The notes: generated by a model not told the origin, from the sequence alone. Positions 52,461 through 63,018 are shown, counted from the first letter of the stretch. The stretch: DNA of 64,000 nucleotides from Saccharicrinis fermentans DSM 9555 = JCM 21142 (GCF_000517085.1 NZ_KI912107.1:4647980-4711979); one strand, 5' to 3'. A program made the numbers and translations.

Positions 52461-55400
52461 ATGCAAACTAAAAGTATTCTAGGCTTAACTGCGCTGATTA
52501 CCTGCTTGTTTATGGCAGGATGTAATAATAAAGAAAAAAAAGTTCAAGAGCTTACCGAAATAAAATATAACAAAAGTGTGACTGCCTTTACGTCGGGAAT
52601 GGTATCTAACCAAACAGATATTATGGTTCGCTTTTCAAAAAATGTTCCGGAAGCTGAGCCCGGGAGTCCGGCTTCATCGAGTCTGATGAAAATATCACCT
52701 GCTGTTGAAGGGGATTACTATTGGCTCGATAATCAATCCTTGGCCTTTAAACCAAGTGTGCCCTTGGAATCGGGCACAGTATATGGTGTAAAGGTAAAAT
52801 TGCCCCAGGTTTTTAATGATGTCAAAGACGATTTTGAGTTTTCTTTTGAAACCATATCTCAAAATTTCAGGTTTGAACAGGGAGATATTTCGCCATACGA
52901 TAGAACCAATCTTTCGGACAATAAATTAAACGGGACTCTCATTTTATCGGACTTTGCCCCATTGGAGAAGATCCATGAAATGGTAAAAGCAGAGCAAGAT
53001 GGCAGCGCGCTTGAAATAGAATGGCTTCCATCTGAGAATGGAAATCGTTATCCTTTCTTGATTCATCATATTATTCGTGGAAAAAAGTCGAGTCAAATTA
53101 AAATTCGCATTCAGGGCAGCTCTATTCTGGTGGACAAAGAAGAGCTCCAAAAGGTGAAGGTTTCTTCCATTGATGATTTTCAACTGATTCATTGTAAGGC
53201 TGTTGTTCAGCCGCGTCAGGCCATCGAGATTTTATTTACAGATCCGTTGAATCCCTCGCAGGAATTGGATGGTTTGATTGAGTTGCGTCCTAAATCTTCT
53301 TTTTATACCCAAATAGAGAATAATATCATTAGGATCTTGCCAGGTCACTCATTGAAAGGAGATGTTAAGGTGACTATACATCCTGGTATTGAAAATGTAT
53401 TGGGAACTAAATGTGAGGAAAAAGAATCTTATGAAATTACTTTTGCCAGTTCCAAACCTAGGGTTGAGTTTATTGGGAAAGGAACTATTTTGCCTGAATC
53501 TTCGGGTTTGACCTTGCCTTTTAGGGCTGTTAGCTTGAAAGAGGTGGAAGTAAGGGTGATTAAAATATTTGAAAATAATATTGCTTCCTTTCTGCAAATC
53601 AACCAATTGGATGGTAGTTATCAGCTTAAACGTGCTGGACGATTGGTGCTTAAAAAGACTATTCCATTGAATACGGACCGGACTTTGGATTTAAACCAGT
53701 GGAATACTTTCTCCATTGCTCTGGATCAGTTGGTGAACGTAGACAGGGGCGCTATATATAGGGTTGAACTTCGTTTTGCAAGACGAAATGCAATTTTTCC
53801 TTGTGCCAATGAAGATGCGAGTGTATATGATAACTACGATCATGACCCCGATGAAATTACAGAAGAGGAAATTGCTTATTACGACGCTCCCAATGCTGAA
53901 TATAGCTATTATGATAATGAATATTACTATTCTGGCTGGCAAGATCGAGATGACCCTTGTAAAGAGGCTTATTATAATAAGAATCGATTTGTAAGTAGGA
54001 ATATACTGGCTTCGAATATTGGTATTATTGCCAAAAAAGGAAGTGACAAGGAGATGGTGGTGGCTGTTACTGATTTACGCACCACTGAGCCATTGGCTGA
54101 TGTGGAGGTGGAGATATACAATTATCAGAATCAGTTAATTGCTTCGGAGAAAAGTAATGATAGTGGACTGCTTAGAGTGGATGTGACACAAAGACCGTAT
54201 CTCTTGGTGGCTAAACACAAGAATCAACGTGGGTACTTGAGGTTAGATGAAGGTTCCTCTCTTTCTTTGAGTAGGTTTGATGTGGCCGGACAAACCATTG
54301 ATAAAAATCTAAAGGGATATATTTATGGCGAACGTGGAGTGTGGAGGCCCGGGGATACCCTATTCGTATCCTTTATTCTGGAAGATAGAGAGCATAGTTT
54401 GCCAGATAAGCACCCCGTTGTTTTTGAATTGAGAAATCCATATGGAAGGCTGGTGAAACGTATTGCCAGTAGTAACAACACTCATAACATGTACCTGTTT
54501 AAGCTTGCCACGGATCAAAGCTCACCCACAGGAAATTGGCAGGCGCGCTTCTTGGTAGGAGGTACTTCTTTTAATAAGACACTAAAGGTAGAGACAGTAA
54601 AGCCCAATCGATTAAAAATAAAGATGGATTTTGGAGAGGATATCATATCTGTGGCGCAACCATCTATTAGTGCAAATATGGAAGTGAAGTGGTTGCATGG
54701 GGCTGTTGCTAAGAATCTAAAAGCTTATGTGAGTGCGACATTGAGCTCCATTCCCACTAAATTTGATCAATTTAGAGATTTTACCTTTGACGACCCTGCT
54801 CGCTCATTTACCAGTGAAGAGCTTACGTTTTTTGAAGGAACGACTGATGCTGAAGGAAGGGTGCATGTACATGGTAGCTTGTCGGTCAGTGATCAGGCTC
54901 CCGGTATGTTGAAGGCCTCTTTTCGCAGTCGTGTTTTTGAGGAGAGTGGAGATTTTAGTGTTGATAGGTTTTCTATTCCTTATAGTCCTTATCAATCTTA
55001 TGTGGGTGTTAAAACTCCCGTGGGAGATAAGCGGGGTATGTTATTAACTGATCAGGATCATACTATTGAAGTTGCTACGGTGGATAGTGAAGGAAATCCT
55101 ATTTCACAAAAAGTGTTGAAGTATGTAGTTTATAAAGTTAGTTGGCGATGGTGGTGGGAAAGTGGAGCCGATAATCTGGCTCGTTATGTTTCTTCTTCAT
55201 CGCAGGATGTTGTGCAAAAAGGAGAATTGCATACCAAGAATGGTAGAGGATCGTTTGATTTTCGGATCAAATATCCTGAGTGGGGAAGGTACCTGATCAG
55301 GGTGTTTGATCCAGTTAGTGGTCATGTATGTGGAAAGACGGTGTATGTCGATTGGCCAGGATATGCCACCAAGCCTATGGGTGATAACCCGGAAGCTGCT

Positions 55401-58013
55401 TCGATGCTTACCTTGTCTACCGAAGCCGATAAATATACCGTAGGTCAAAAGGCTCAGGTGAATTTTGCTTCTTCGGAGGGAGGGCGTGCTTTGGTAACGG
55501 TTGAGAATGGAACGCGTATTGTTCGTGAGTATTGGGTGCGTACGCAAAAAGAATTTACTTCTTTTAATTTTGAGGTGAGTAAGGATATGACGCCTAATAT
55601 TTTTGTACATGTCACCTTGCTTCAGCCCCATGGACAAATGGACAATAGTTTACCTATCCGTATGTATGGGGTTACTCCTTTACTGGTGGAAGATGCAGAA
55701 ACACATCTGAAACCTGTGATTGATATGCCGGAGGTGTTAGTGCCGCAGCAGAAGGTGAAAATAAAAGTGAGTGAGGAGAGTGGAAAACCCATGACCTATA
55801 CCATTGCCATGGTGGAGGAAGGGCTCTTGGATCTTACTCGATTTAAAACCCCGAATCCATGGAATCACTTTTATGCCCGTGAAGCACTGGGGGTGCGTAC
55901 CTGGGATATATATAGCCAGGTGATTGGCGCTTATGGGGGACAAATAGAAAAAGTGTTTAGTATTGGAGGTGATGGTGAAATGGAAAATCAACTTAAAGAC
56001 CCCCATGCCAACCGTTTTAAACCTGTGGTTAAAGTAATGGGTCCCTTTGAACTGAAAAGTGGAAAGAGTCAAACTCATGAGATAACAATGCCTGAATATA
56101 TTGGTTCGGTAAGAACCATGGTGGTGGCCTGTCATGATCGTATGTATGGTAATGCCGAGAAAACTACACCGGTTAAAAAACCACTTATGGTATTGGCAAC
56201 CCTACCAAGAGTGCTGGGACCTGGTGAAACAGTTGAGTTACCGGTGACTGTATTTGCCATGCGAAACGATATTCAAAAAGTAAACTTATCGGTTGAAACC
56301 AATGAATTGTTCCGTGTACAGAAAGAAAGTAAACGAACTTTGGTTTTTGAGAAAGAAGGAGATCAGGTGGTGCCTTTTACCTTGACTATACCTGAAAGGC
56401 TAGGTGTAGGGAAGGTAAAAATTATAGCACAAGCGGGTAGCGAAAAGGCAGAACATGAAATAGAGATTCAGGTGCGTAATCCCAATCCTCCTAGGGTGGA
56501 AACGATTAGTAAAGTGTTGCAAGGCAAAGAAAAGGGGGCCATTCCTTACGAATTATTCGGTATGGAAGGAACCAATAAAGTTACAATGGAAGTGTCTGCT
56601 ATTTCTCCGGTGGATTTTGGAAGGAGATTAAAATTCTTGCTTGAATATCCGCATGGTTGTGTGGAGCAAACCACAAGTTCTGTGTTTCCGCAATTGTTTC
56701 TGGAAAACGTGATGGAAGTAGACGATAACACTAAGCAAGTTATTGAAAAAAATGTAAAAGCAGCTATCAGTAGATTGGCTTCCTTTATAACGAGTGATGG
56801 AGGATTTTCTTATTGGCCTGGTGGCCGTGAAGCCAATGACTGGGGAACTACCTATGCTGGTCATTTCCTGCTCGAAGCCGAAAAGAAAGGGTACTCCTTG
56901 CCACTTAATTTTAAAAGTAAGTGGCTTAGTTATCAAAGGAAACAAGCTGGGGTGTGGTCCAATATGGCAGGTAGTAGTTATCGACAGCTGAATCAAGCTT
57001 ATCGTTTATATACCTTAGCCTTGGCAGGTAAGCCTGATAACAGTGCCATGAACCGTATGCGTAATATTGTATCCTTAACATCGGAGTCTAAATTCCGGTT
57101 GGCAGCAGCTTATGCTTTGACTGGACAAAAGGATGTGGCAAAGCATATCATTGAAGGGCAAAGTATAAACAACGAGAACGATGGTTATAACTATTATTAC
57201 TCATATGGATCGGAGCTGCGCGATCAAGCGATGATTTTTGAAACCCTGGTGTTACTTGATGATTTGGATGCTGCATCTCAATTGATGAAGGAAATTACTG
57301 ATCAACTTAGTTCGCAACATTGGATGAGTACGCAAACAACCGCCTATGCATTGATTGCTTTAAGTCGCCTGAGTGAACATTCAAAGGACTCGAGAATTGC
57401 GTATTCGTATAGTCTTAATGGTGTTGGTAAAGAGAAGGTGTCGTCGGATAAACAGGTGAGTCAAGTTGAATTGCCTGTCTCTATTCCAGCTAAAGGCGAG
57501 GTGTTGTTTGAGAATCATACTGATGGAGTGGTCTTTGCGCGATTGTTTGTGGAGGGAACACCTGTTGGTGATGACGCAATAAATGAAAGTTCTAACTTGA
57601 AAATGAGCGTAGAATATACAACTTTGACCGGACAGCCTATTGATGTGTCGAAATTGGCACAGGGAACTGATTTTAAGGCTACGGTTACTTTTACGCATCC
57701 CGGACAGTTGGCGCGTTATACAGATATGGCTTTGACGCAGATTTTTCCCTCTGGTTGGGAGATTAGAAATACCCGTATGGAAGATGTGAATTCGGCATAC
57801 GATGTGAATGTGCCCGATTATCGTGATATACGTGATGACAGAGTTTATACTTACTTTGATTTGGAGCGTGGAAGAAGCCAAAAATATGTGGTGTTGTTAA
57901 ATGCTACTTACCAAGGAAGGTATTATCTGCCTTCGGTTTCTTGTGAGGCTATGTATAACAACCAAATTAGTGCAAGAAAAGCAGGTCGTTGGGTTGAAGT
58001 GGTGAAGCAATAG
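52461..58013 (+). CDS. Alpha-2-macroglobulin family lipoprotein
   Basis: 1850-residue bacterial A2M. A lipoprotein signal with lipobox LFMAGC places the lipidated Cys at residue 21, so the mature protein is membrane-anchored in the periplasm. MG domains fill the N-terminal 1200 residues (for example KGYIYGERGVWRPGDTLFV, the MG1-3-type block). The thioester motif is PHGCVEQTTSSVFPQL at about residue 1400, followed by the alpha-helical thioester domain (DGGFSYWPGGREANDWGTTY). It can trap proteases and may protect the envelope. An Asp/Tyr-rich insert lies at about 455-505. No penicillin-binding protein 1C gene is adjacent, unlike in many Proteobacteria. Confidence 0.94.
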   Translation: MQTKSILGLTALITCLFMAGCNNKEKKVQELTEIKYNKSVTAFTSGMVSNQTDIMVRFSKNVPEAEPGSPASSSLMKISPAVEGDYYWLDNQSLAFKPSVPLESGTVYGVKVKLPQVFNDVKDDFEFSFETISQNFRFEQGDISPYDRTNLSDNKLNGTLILSDFAPLEKIHEMVKAEQDGSALEIEWLPSENGNRYPFLIHHIIRGKKSSQIKIRIQGSSILVDKEELQKVKVSSIDDFQLIHCKAVVQPRQAIEILFTDPLNPSQELDGLIELRPKSSFYTQIENNIIRILPGHSLKGDVKVTIHPGIENVLGTKCEEKESYEITFASSKPRVEFIGKGTILPESSGLTLPFRAVSLKEVEVRVIKIFENNIASFLQINQLDGSYQLKRAGRLVLKKTIPLNTDRTLDLNQWNTFSIALDQLVNVDRGAIYRVELRFARRNAIFPCANEDASVYDNYDHDPDEITEEEIAYYDAPNAEYSYYDNEYYYSGWQDRDDPCKEAYYNKNRFVSRNILASNIGIIAKKGSDKEMVVAVTDLRTTEPLADVEVEIYNYQNQLIASEKSNDSGLLRVDVTQRPYLLVAKHKNQRGYLRLDEGSSLSLSRFDVAGQTIDKNLKGYIYGERGVWRPGDTLFVSFILEDREHSLPDKHPVVFELRNPYGRLVKRIASSNNTHNMYLFKLATDQSSPTGNWQARFLVGGTSFNKTLKVETVKPNRLKIKMDFGEDIISVAQPSISANMEVKWLHGAVAKNLKAYVSATLSSIPTKFDQFRDFTFDDPARSFTSEELTFFEGTTDAEGRVHVHGSLSVSDQAPGMLKASFRSRVFEESGDFSVDRFSIPYSPYQSYVGVKTPVGDKRGMLLTDQDHTIEVATVDSEGNPISQKVLKYVVYKVSWRWWWESGADNLARYVSSSSQDVVQKGELHTKNGRGSFDFRIKYPEWGRYLIRVFDPVSGHVCGKTVYVDWPGYATKPMGDNPEAASMLTLSTEADKYTVGQKAQVNFASSEGGRALVTVENGTRIVREYWVRTQKEFTSFNFEVSKDMTPNIFVHVTLLQPHGQMDNSLPIRMYGVTPLLVEDAETHLKPVIDMPEVLVPQQKVKIKVSEESGKPMTYTIAMVEEGLLDLTRFKTPNPWNHFYAREALGVRTWDIYSQVIGAYGGQIEKVFSIGGDGEMENQLKDPHANRFKPVVKVMGPFELKSGKSQTHEITMPEYIGSVRTMVVACHDRMYGNAEKTTPVKKPLMVLATLPRVLGPGETVELPVTVFAMRNDIQKVNLSVETNELFRVQKESKRTLVFEKEGDQVVPFTLTIPERLGVGKVKIIAQAGSEKAEHEIEIQVRNPNPPRVETISKVLQGKEKGAIPYELFGMEGTNKVTMEVSAISPVDFGRRLKFLLEYPHGCVEQTTSSVFPQLFLENVMEVDDNTKQVIEKNVKAAISRLASFITSDGGFSYWPGGREANDWGTTYAGHFLLEAEKKGYSLPLNFKSKWLSYQRKQAGVWSNMAGSSYRQLNQAYRLYTLALAGKPDNSAMNRMRNIVSLTSESKFRLAAAYALTGQKDVAKHIIEGQSINNENDGYNYYYSYGSELRDQAMIFETLVLLDDLDAASQLMKEITDQLSSQHWMSTQTTAYALIALSRLSEHSKDSRIAYSYSLNGVGKEKVSSDKQVSQVELPVSIPAKGEVLFENHTDGVVFARLFVEGTPVGDDAINESSNLKMSVEYTTLTGQPIDVSKLAQGTDFKATVTFTHPGQLARYTDMALTQIFPSGWEIRNTRMEDVNSAYDVNVPDYRDIRDDRVYTYFDLERGRSQKYVVLLNATYQGRYYLPSVSCEAMYNNQISARKAGRWVEVVKQ

Positions 58014-58156
58014 GTATGTAATATATGTGTTTGGATGGAGCCAATAAAGGAGCTTGCTCTAAAGGTTGCTTATTGCTCCGTTTATCAGAATAGTCATGAA
58101 TGGCATCTATTTCTGTTATTGTAAATGTCATTAAGAGAATAACAAATTTGAAAATT

Positions 58157-58951
58157 ATGGAAAGTATAAGCCTGGTTTATTATTCGCCCACAAGGACCAC
58201 TCAGAAAATATGTAGAGAGGTGGCCAAGGGGTTGGATGTACCTATTATAGACGAAATAAATATTGCAGAGGATATTAATGGATCTAATATTCAAATAGAA
58301 AAAAATTGTCTGACGCTTATTGGACTACCTGTGTATGGGGGGCGCTTGCCAATTAACACGATAGAGTCTTTAAAAAAGTTGAAGTCTGATCATTCTCCGG
58401 CAATTATTGTGGTGGTGTACGGTAATCGTGATTATGATGATGCGCTTTTGGAACTTAAAGAAATTATTGAGGAATGTGGGTTTGTAATTGTAGCAGGTGC
58501 TGCGTTTATTGGTGAGCATTCTTACTCAACTCATGAAAGACCCATCGCAATGAACAGACCAGATAATCAGGATTTGGAAAAGTGTAAGGATTTTGCCGTT
58601 AAGGTAAATGAAAAGCTTATGAAGGGTCCGGATATCCTGTCCTTGCCTGAGCCCAGCATACCAGGCAATCATCCTTATAAAGAACGAAAGCAATTATCTG
58701 CCACGGTATATCCAAAAACCGATCAAGCACTTTGTACGCTTTGTGGTACTTGTGTGGATGTGTGTCCCGTAGGTGCAATAAGTATTGAGCAAAGCGTTGT
58801 GACAAATGGTGAATTATGTACGGTATGTTGTGCCTGTGTAAAGCAATGTTCGGAGCAGGCACGCAGACTCGAAGATACGACAATAGATACGATCAGAGAA
58901 AAGCTTTTTCTCAATTGTTCGTCGCGAAAGGAACCATCGTATTTTCTATAG
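58157..58951 (+). CDS. EFR1-type flavodoxin-ferredoxin protein
   Basis: 264 residues. The N-terminal half is flavodoxin-like: LVYYSPTRTTQKICREVAKG holds the FMN-phosphate loop, followed by GLPVYGGRLP and VYGNRDYDDALLELKE. The C-terminal part holds two [4Fe-4S] motifs: CTLCGTCVDVCPVGAI and CTVCCACVKQCSEQAR. Such proteins move electrons between flavin and clusters; the donor and acceptor are unknown. ATG 58157 is used because the flavodoxin core begins right after it; the frame start at 58100 adds an unrelated tail. It is followed by a DsrE-like gene. Confidence 0.88.
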   Translation: MESISLVYYSPTRTTQKICREVAKGLDVPIIDEINIAEDINGSNIQIEKNCLTLIGLPVYGGRLPINTIESLKKLKSDHSPAIIVVVYGNRDYDDALLELKEIIEECGFVIVAGAAFIGEHSYSTHERPIAMNRPDNQDLEKCKDFAVKVNEKLMKGPDILSLPEPSIPGNHPYKERKQLSATVYPKTDQALCTLCGTCVDVCPVGAISIEQSVVTNGELCTVCCACVKQCSEQARRLEDTTIDTIREKLFLNCSSRKEPSYFL

Positions 58952-59026
58952 TCAATGGCTTAATTATTTAGACTGTGTACATCAGGTAGCGATGTGGATA
59001 GTCGTGTCCTGATAAAAAAAATAAAA

Positions 59027-59365
59027 ATGAAAAATACATTAATTCAAATCACAAAGAACGGCATGGGTGAGGGTGACGAAGCATTAAGTCTTTCGTTGAT
59101 TGCAAACTATCTAAAGCTTGTGAATGAGGAAAGTAATTTTCCTTTATTTATGTCATTTTACAATGGAGGCGTGAAGCTTCTATGTGAAGGTTCACCCGTT
59201 ATAGATACCCTGAAGTTGTTAGAGAAAAAAGGGGTGAAGATGTTGGCCTGTAAAACCTGTTTAAACTATTATCATCTTTTGGACAAGCGAATGGTTGGTG
59301 TAGAAGCTACCATGGTAGATATTGTTAGTCTACAAAAGGTTGCAGATAAGGTAATTAATTTGTAG
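59027..59365 (+). CDS. DsrE-like sulfur-relay family protein (YedF C-domain type)
   Basis: 112 residues. MKNTLIQITKNGMGEGDEAL resembles the start of the C-terminal domain of YedF/selenium-metabolism sulfurtransferase-like proteins, and FYNGGVKLLCEGSPVIDTLK with LLEKKGVKMLACKTCLNYYHL matches the DsrE/F signature with the Cys pair C-K-T-C. The N-terminal TusA-like part of YedF is absent. ATG 59027 is chosen over GTG 58994. It lies 75 bases after the flavodoxin-ferredoxin gene, suggesting a joint role in sulfur or selenium redox chemistry, which is inference. Confidence 0.78.
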   Translation: MKNTLIQITKNGMGEGDEALSLSLIANYLKLVNEESNFPLFMSFYNGGVKLLCEGSPVIDTLKLLEKKGVKMLACKTCLNYYHLLDKRMVGVEATMVDIVSLQKVADKVINL

Positions 59366-59659
59366 GCGCTTATTTTTTAGTGTGGTGCTCAAGCTTTGCT
59401 ATGGTCTGAGTTTGTCTGTATTAATAGAATGATTTTGTGTTGTGGAGGGGTTTCTCGGAATGTAATAGATTGGTGCGATTTACAGGGTATGCTCTTTATG
59501 GTGCGTTTATGATAAATGTGTCTTTGTTTGGTGTATGGTTTGAAGCAATAAATACTTGTTTATCAGGTATTCATAATTTTTTGTCAACGTTTTTATTTCT
59601 TATATCAAATAAAATGATAGTGCAGAATATATAATGGCTCTTTATTCGTAATTTCCAGC

Positions 59660-61009
59660 ATGATAGAGAAAATTCGATCTTATATTAAAGAAGGACAGTA
59701 CAATCCGGAAGATGGGCTGGACTATTGGAGAGAGAGAGTTTTTAAGAGTATATTGTTGGTAATTGTTATTTTCGGATTTTTTCCGTACGGCTTGGGTATG
59801 TATATGTCTTTTAGTCAGGAGCTTTATTCTGTGGCTGTTTTAGATACCTTTGTATACGGCGCACTGGTGTATACCATCTTTGCAAAGCGTATCTCCTTAG
59901 TGAGGCGTGTATATTTTATTGTTGGATTAATATTTTTTGTGGGAATTTCATTGACAATTCTCACAGGAAAGGATGGGGCGGGATTTAATTTTGTGATAGG
60001 TTCCATCGTGATGTCTTCTTTGCTGCTTGGAGTAAAGGGTGCTGTGAATAGTTTAATTGCCACATTGGGTACTATTTTGTTGATTGCTTGGGGATTGTTT
60101 GTCGATCTTTTTGAAGGTTTAAGGATTACGCAATATGAGGCCGTGGAGTGGATTGCCGTATCGGTGAATGTACTGGCGGTGGGAGCAATGACATCTATTC
60201 CCTTGGCTATCTTATTAAAGGGGTTGGAAAGTACCATTGATGCGCAAAGCAGTCTGCAGCAGCAGCTGGAAGATAAGATACAACAACTAAAAAAAGCCAA
60301 GAATAAAGCAGAAGAGGCCGATGTGTTAAAAACCAATTTCCTGGCCAATATGAGTCACGAAGTACGTACGCCTTTAAATTCGATCATGGGATTTTCTGAA
60401 TTGGTGCTAAATAAAATGTACAGTAGTGAGTTGGAAAGAGATCAGTATATGCGTACTATTAATCAAAGTGGTAGTTATTTGCTTAATATTATTGAAAACA
60501 TCCTTGATTTCTCCATGATAGAGTCCAATCAGTTAAAGTATTCATTACGGCCTTGTAACTTGAATATTTTACTCCAAGAACTAATGGATATTTATAAGCA
60601 TCGAAAATTAATAACTCCGGACGTGATTATTTCGTCTACACATGAAAACAAAAGTGTAGATACGATTGTTTTAACAGATGCACATCGCTTAAAGCAGGTG
60701 TTTATAAATTTAATAAATAATGCCCTTAAGTTTACAGAGAAAGGAGAAGTTGTGATTGGTTTCAGTGATGATGAACAAGGTATGGTTAGGTGCTTTGTGA
60801 AGGATACCGGGGTGGGAATTACTCCGGAGGTTCAGTCTGCTATTTTTGATCGTTTTGTAAAGATTGAAGGCTTAAATCAGGTGAAAGACGGTACTGGTTT
60901 GGGATTGTCCATATCTAAAGGTATCATAGAGGTGTTAGGAGGTAAGATGTGGCTTGAGTCGGAAGTGAACAGAGGATCTATATTTTATTTTACGATACCC
61001 GGCAAATAA
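59660..61009 (+). CDS. Membrane sensor histidine kinase
   Basis: 449 residues. Six probable membrane helices (about 25-200) form the sensor, followed by a coiled coil (SSLQQQLEDKIQQLKKAKNK) and the kinase core: HisKA MSHEVRTPLNSIMGFSELVL (phospho-His), N box NLINNALKFTEKGEV, G1 DTGVGITPEVQ, F-box FDRFVKIEG and G2 GTGLGLSISKGIIEVLGG. There is no receiver domain and no response-regulator gene nearby, so the partner is elsewhere. The signal is unknown. Confidence 0.93.
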   Translation: MIEKIRSYIKEGQYNPEDGLDYWRERVFKSILLVIVIFGFFPYGLGMYMSFSQELYSVAVLDTFVYGALVYTIFAKRISLVRRVYFIVGLIFFVGISLTILTGKDGAGFNFVIGSIVMSSLLLGVKGAVNSLIATLGTILLIAWGLFVDLFEGLRITQYEAVEWIAVSVNVLAVGAMTSIPLAILLKGLESTIDAQSSLQQQLEDKIQQLKKAKNKAEEADVLKTNFLANMSHEVRTPLNSIMGFSELVLNKMYSSELERDQYMRTINQSGSYLLNIIENILDFSMIESNQLKYSLRPCNLNILLQELMDIYKHRKLITPDVIISSTHENKSVDTIVLTDAHRLKQVFINLINNALKFTEKGEVVIGFSDDEQGMVRCFVKDTGVGITPEVQSAIFDRFVKIEGLNQVKDGTGLGLSISKGIIEVLGGKMWLESEVNRGSIFYFTIPGK

Positions 61010-61107
61010 TTCATTTACAGATGAAAACCAATGGTTAAAAACACTTAAATACTTGTATTTATGTTTTTAATTTAACCATCAAATCATCTATTAACCAAAA
61101 TAAACGC

Positions 61108-61115
61108 TACCTTTG
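61108..61115 (+). promoter_or_regulatory. Candidate -7 box of typA
   Basis: TACCTTTG, 22 bases before the start codon; the -33 element is weak (no TTTG at the usual spacing). Confidence 0.4.
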
Positions 61116-61137
61116 CACCCTCATTTTTTACTATTTT

Positions 61138-62937
61138 ATGCAGGATATAAGAAATATTGCGATTATAGCACACGTTGACCATGGTAAAACTACCCTGGTA
61201 GACAAGATGATAATGGCTGGAAAGCTATTTAAAGATCATCAGGAAGTTGGTGAGTTAATCATGGACAATAATGATTTGGAGAGAGAACGGGGTATTACCA
61301 TTCTTTCGAAAAATGTTTCGGTAATGTATAAGGATACAAAGATTAACATTATCGATACCCCTGGTCACTCCGATTTTGGAGGAGAGGTAGAGCGTGTACT
61401 AAACATGGCAGACGGAGTTTTGCTATTGGTAGATGCTTTTGAAGGGCCTATGCCTCAAACACGTTTTGTATTGCAGAAAGCCATCGCATTGGGTTTGAAA
61501 CCTATTGTGGTGATTAATAAGGTGGACAAAACCAATTGTCGTCCCGAAGAAGTGAATGAAGCTGTGTTTGACCTGATGTTTAACCTGGACGCTTCAGAGG
61601 ATCAATTGAATTTTGTGACCATATATGGTTCAGCCAAAAATGGATGGATGAGTACCGATTGGAAAAAGCAAACGGATAATATTTCTGCCATTTTTGATGC
61701 TGTTATCGAAAATATTCCTGCGCCAGAATATAACAAAGGGACGCCTCAGATGTTGATAACATCTCTGGATCACTCTCCTTATACTGGACGTATTGCTATT
61801 GGTCGGGTGCATCGTGGGGAGCTGAAGACAAATCAGCAGGTTTCATTGGTGAGTAGAGATGGTTCTGTCACTAAAACTAAAATTAAGGAAATTAATGTCT
61901 TTGACGGTCTGGGTCGTGCCAAAGTTGATGAGGTAAGGTGTGGAGAGTTGTGTGCTTTGATCGGACTGGATAGTTTTGATATCGGCGATACGGTTGCTGA
62001 TATAGAAAATCCGGAGCCTTTGGATCCTATTTCAATTGATGAGCCAACCATGAGTATGTTGTTTACCATTAATAATTCTCCTTTCTTTGGTCAGGATGGT
62101 AAATTTGTAACCTCCAGACATATAAAAGACAGATTGGATGCGGAACTGGAGAAAAATTTGGCCTTGAGAGTGGAAGATACCAATTCGGCTGATGCATGGA
62201 ATGTTTATGGACGTGGGGTGCTTCACTTGTCGGTATTGATTGAAACTATGCGTCGCGAAGGTTATGAGCTTCAGGTAGGTCAACCTCGTGTTATTATTAA
62301 AGAGATTGGTGCAATAAAGCATGAACCGGTGGAGGAATTGACAATTGATTTGCCAGATGAATATTCGGGTAAAGCCATTGAGATGGTTAGTCAACGCAAA
62401 GGTGATATGCTTAGTATGGAGCGTAAAGGCGATCGAGTGGTCATCGAATTTCATATTCCGTCACGAGGTATTATTGGTTTGCGTAATGCCATGTTAACGG
62501 CCACTGCCGGAGAGGCCATTATGGCACACCGTTTTGTTGAATTTCAGCCTTACAAAGGCGAAATTAATAAACGTCTAAATGGATCTTTGATCTCGATGGA
62601 AGATGGAGCGGCTATTCCATATGCGTTAGACAAGTTGCAGGATAGGGGAAAATTCTTTGTGTCTCCTCAGGAGAAGATATATAAGGGACAGGTGATCGGA
62701 GAAAATAACCGCGATGGTGATTTGACGATTAATATCACTAAAACAAAGAAATTAACCAATATGCGTACCCAGAGTACCGATGATAAGGTGAGATTAGCTC
62801 CCCCTATTATATTTTCACTGGAGGAAGCTTTAGAGTATATTCAAGGAGATGAGTATGTGGAGGTAACGCCTCAGGCAATTCGTATCCGTAAGATATTTCT
62901 TGAGGAACACGAACGTAAACGTTTAGCAAAGCAATAA
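61138..62937 (+). CDS. typA: GTP-binding ribosome-associated protein TypA/BipA
   Basis: 599-residue translational GTPase. G1 IAHVDHGKTTLVDKM, the switch region with RERGITILSKN, G3 IDTPGHSDFGGEVERVL and G4 VINKVDKTNCRPEEV are intact; EF-G-like domains and the BipA C-terminal domain follow (SRGIIGLRNAMLTATAGEAI, GQVIGENNRDGDLTINITK). It assists ribosome assembly and stress responses. It is a single gene with a strong terminator downstream. Confidence 0.97.
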   Translation: MQDIRNIAIIAHVDHGKTTLVDKMIMAGKLFKDHQEVGELIMDNNDLERERGITILSKNVSVMYKDTKINIIDTPGHSDFGGEVERVLNMADGVLLLVDAFEGPMPQTRFVLQKAIALGLKPIVVINKVDKTNCRPEEVNEAVFDLMFNLDASEDQLNFVTIYGSAKNGWMSTDWKKQTDNISAIFDAVIENIPAPEYNKGTPQMLITSLDHSPYTGRIAIGRVHRGELKTNQQVSLVSRDGSVTKTKIKEINVFDGLGRAKVDEVRCGELCALIGLDSFDIGDTVADIENPEPLDPISIDEPTMSMLFTINNSPFFGQDGKFVTSRHIKDRLDAELEKNLALRVEDTNSADAWNVYGRGVLHLSVLIETMRREGYELQVGQPRVIIKEIGAIKHEPVEELTIDLPDEYSGKAIEMVSQRKGDMLSMERKGDRVVIEFHIPSRGIIGLRNAMLTATAGEAIMAHRFVEFQPYKGEINKRLNGSLISMEDGAAIPYALDKLQDRGKFFVSPQEKIYKGQVIGENNRDGDLTINITKTKKLTNMRTQSTDDKVRLAPPIIFSLEEALEYIQGDEYVEVTPQAIRIRKIFLEEHERKRLAKQ

Positions 62938-62989
62938 ATAATAATACCAGAATTTATTTATTGATTTGCTGTTTTTCGAGTTAGCAACG

Positions 62990-63018
62990 AACCGCATCTG
63001 TTTCAGGTGCGGTTTTTT
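62990..63018 (+). terminator. Terminator after typA
   Basis: ACCGCATCT - GTTTC - AGGTGCGGT (9-bp stem with one G-T pair) followed by TTTTTTG. Confidence 0.85.

Noticed and set aside
59437-59634. 65-codon frame before the histidine kinase
   Set aside because: GTG start without a ribosome site, no recognisable feature; the AT-rich gap explains it. The rest of this 294-base gap shows nothing.
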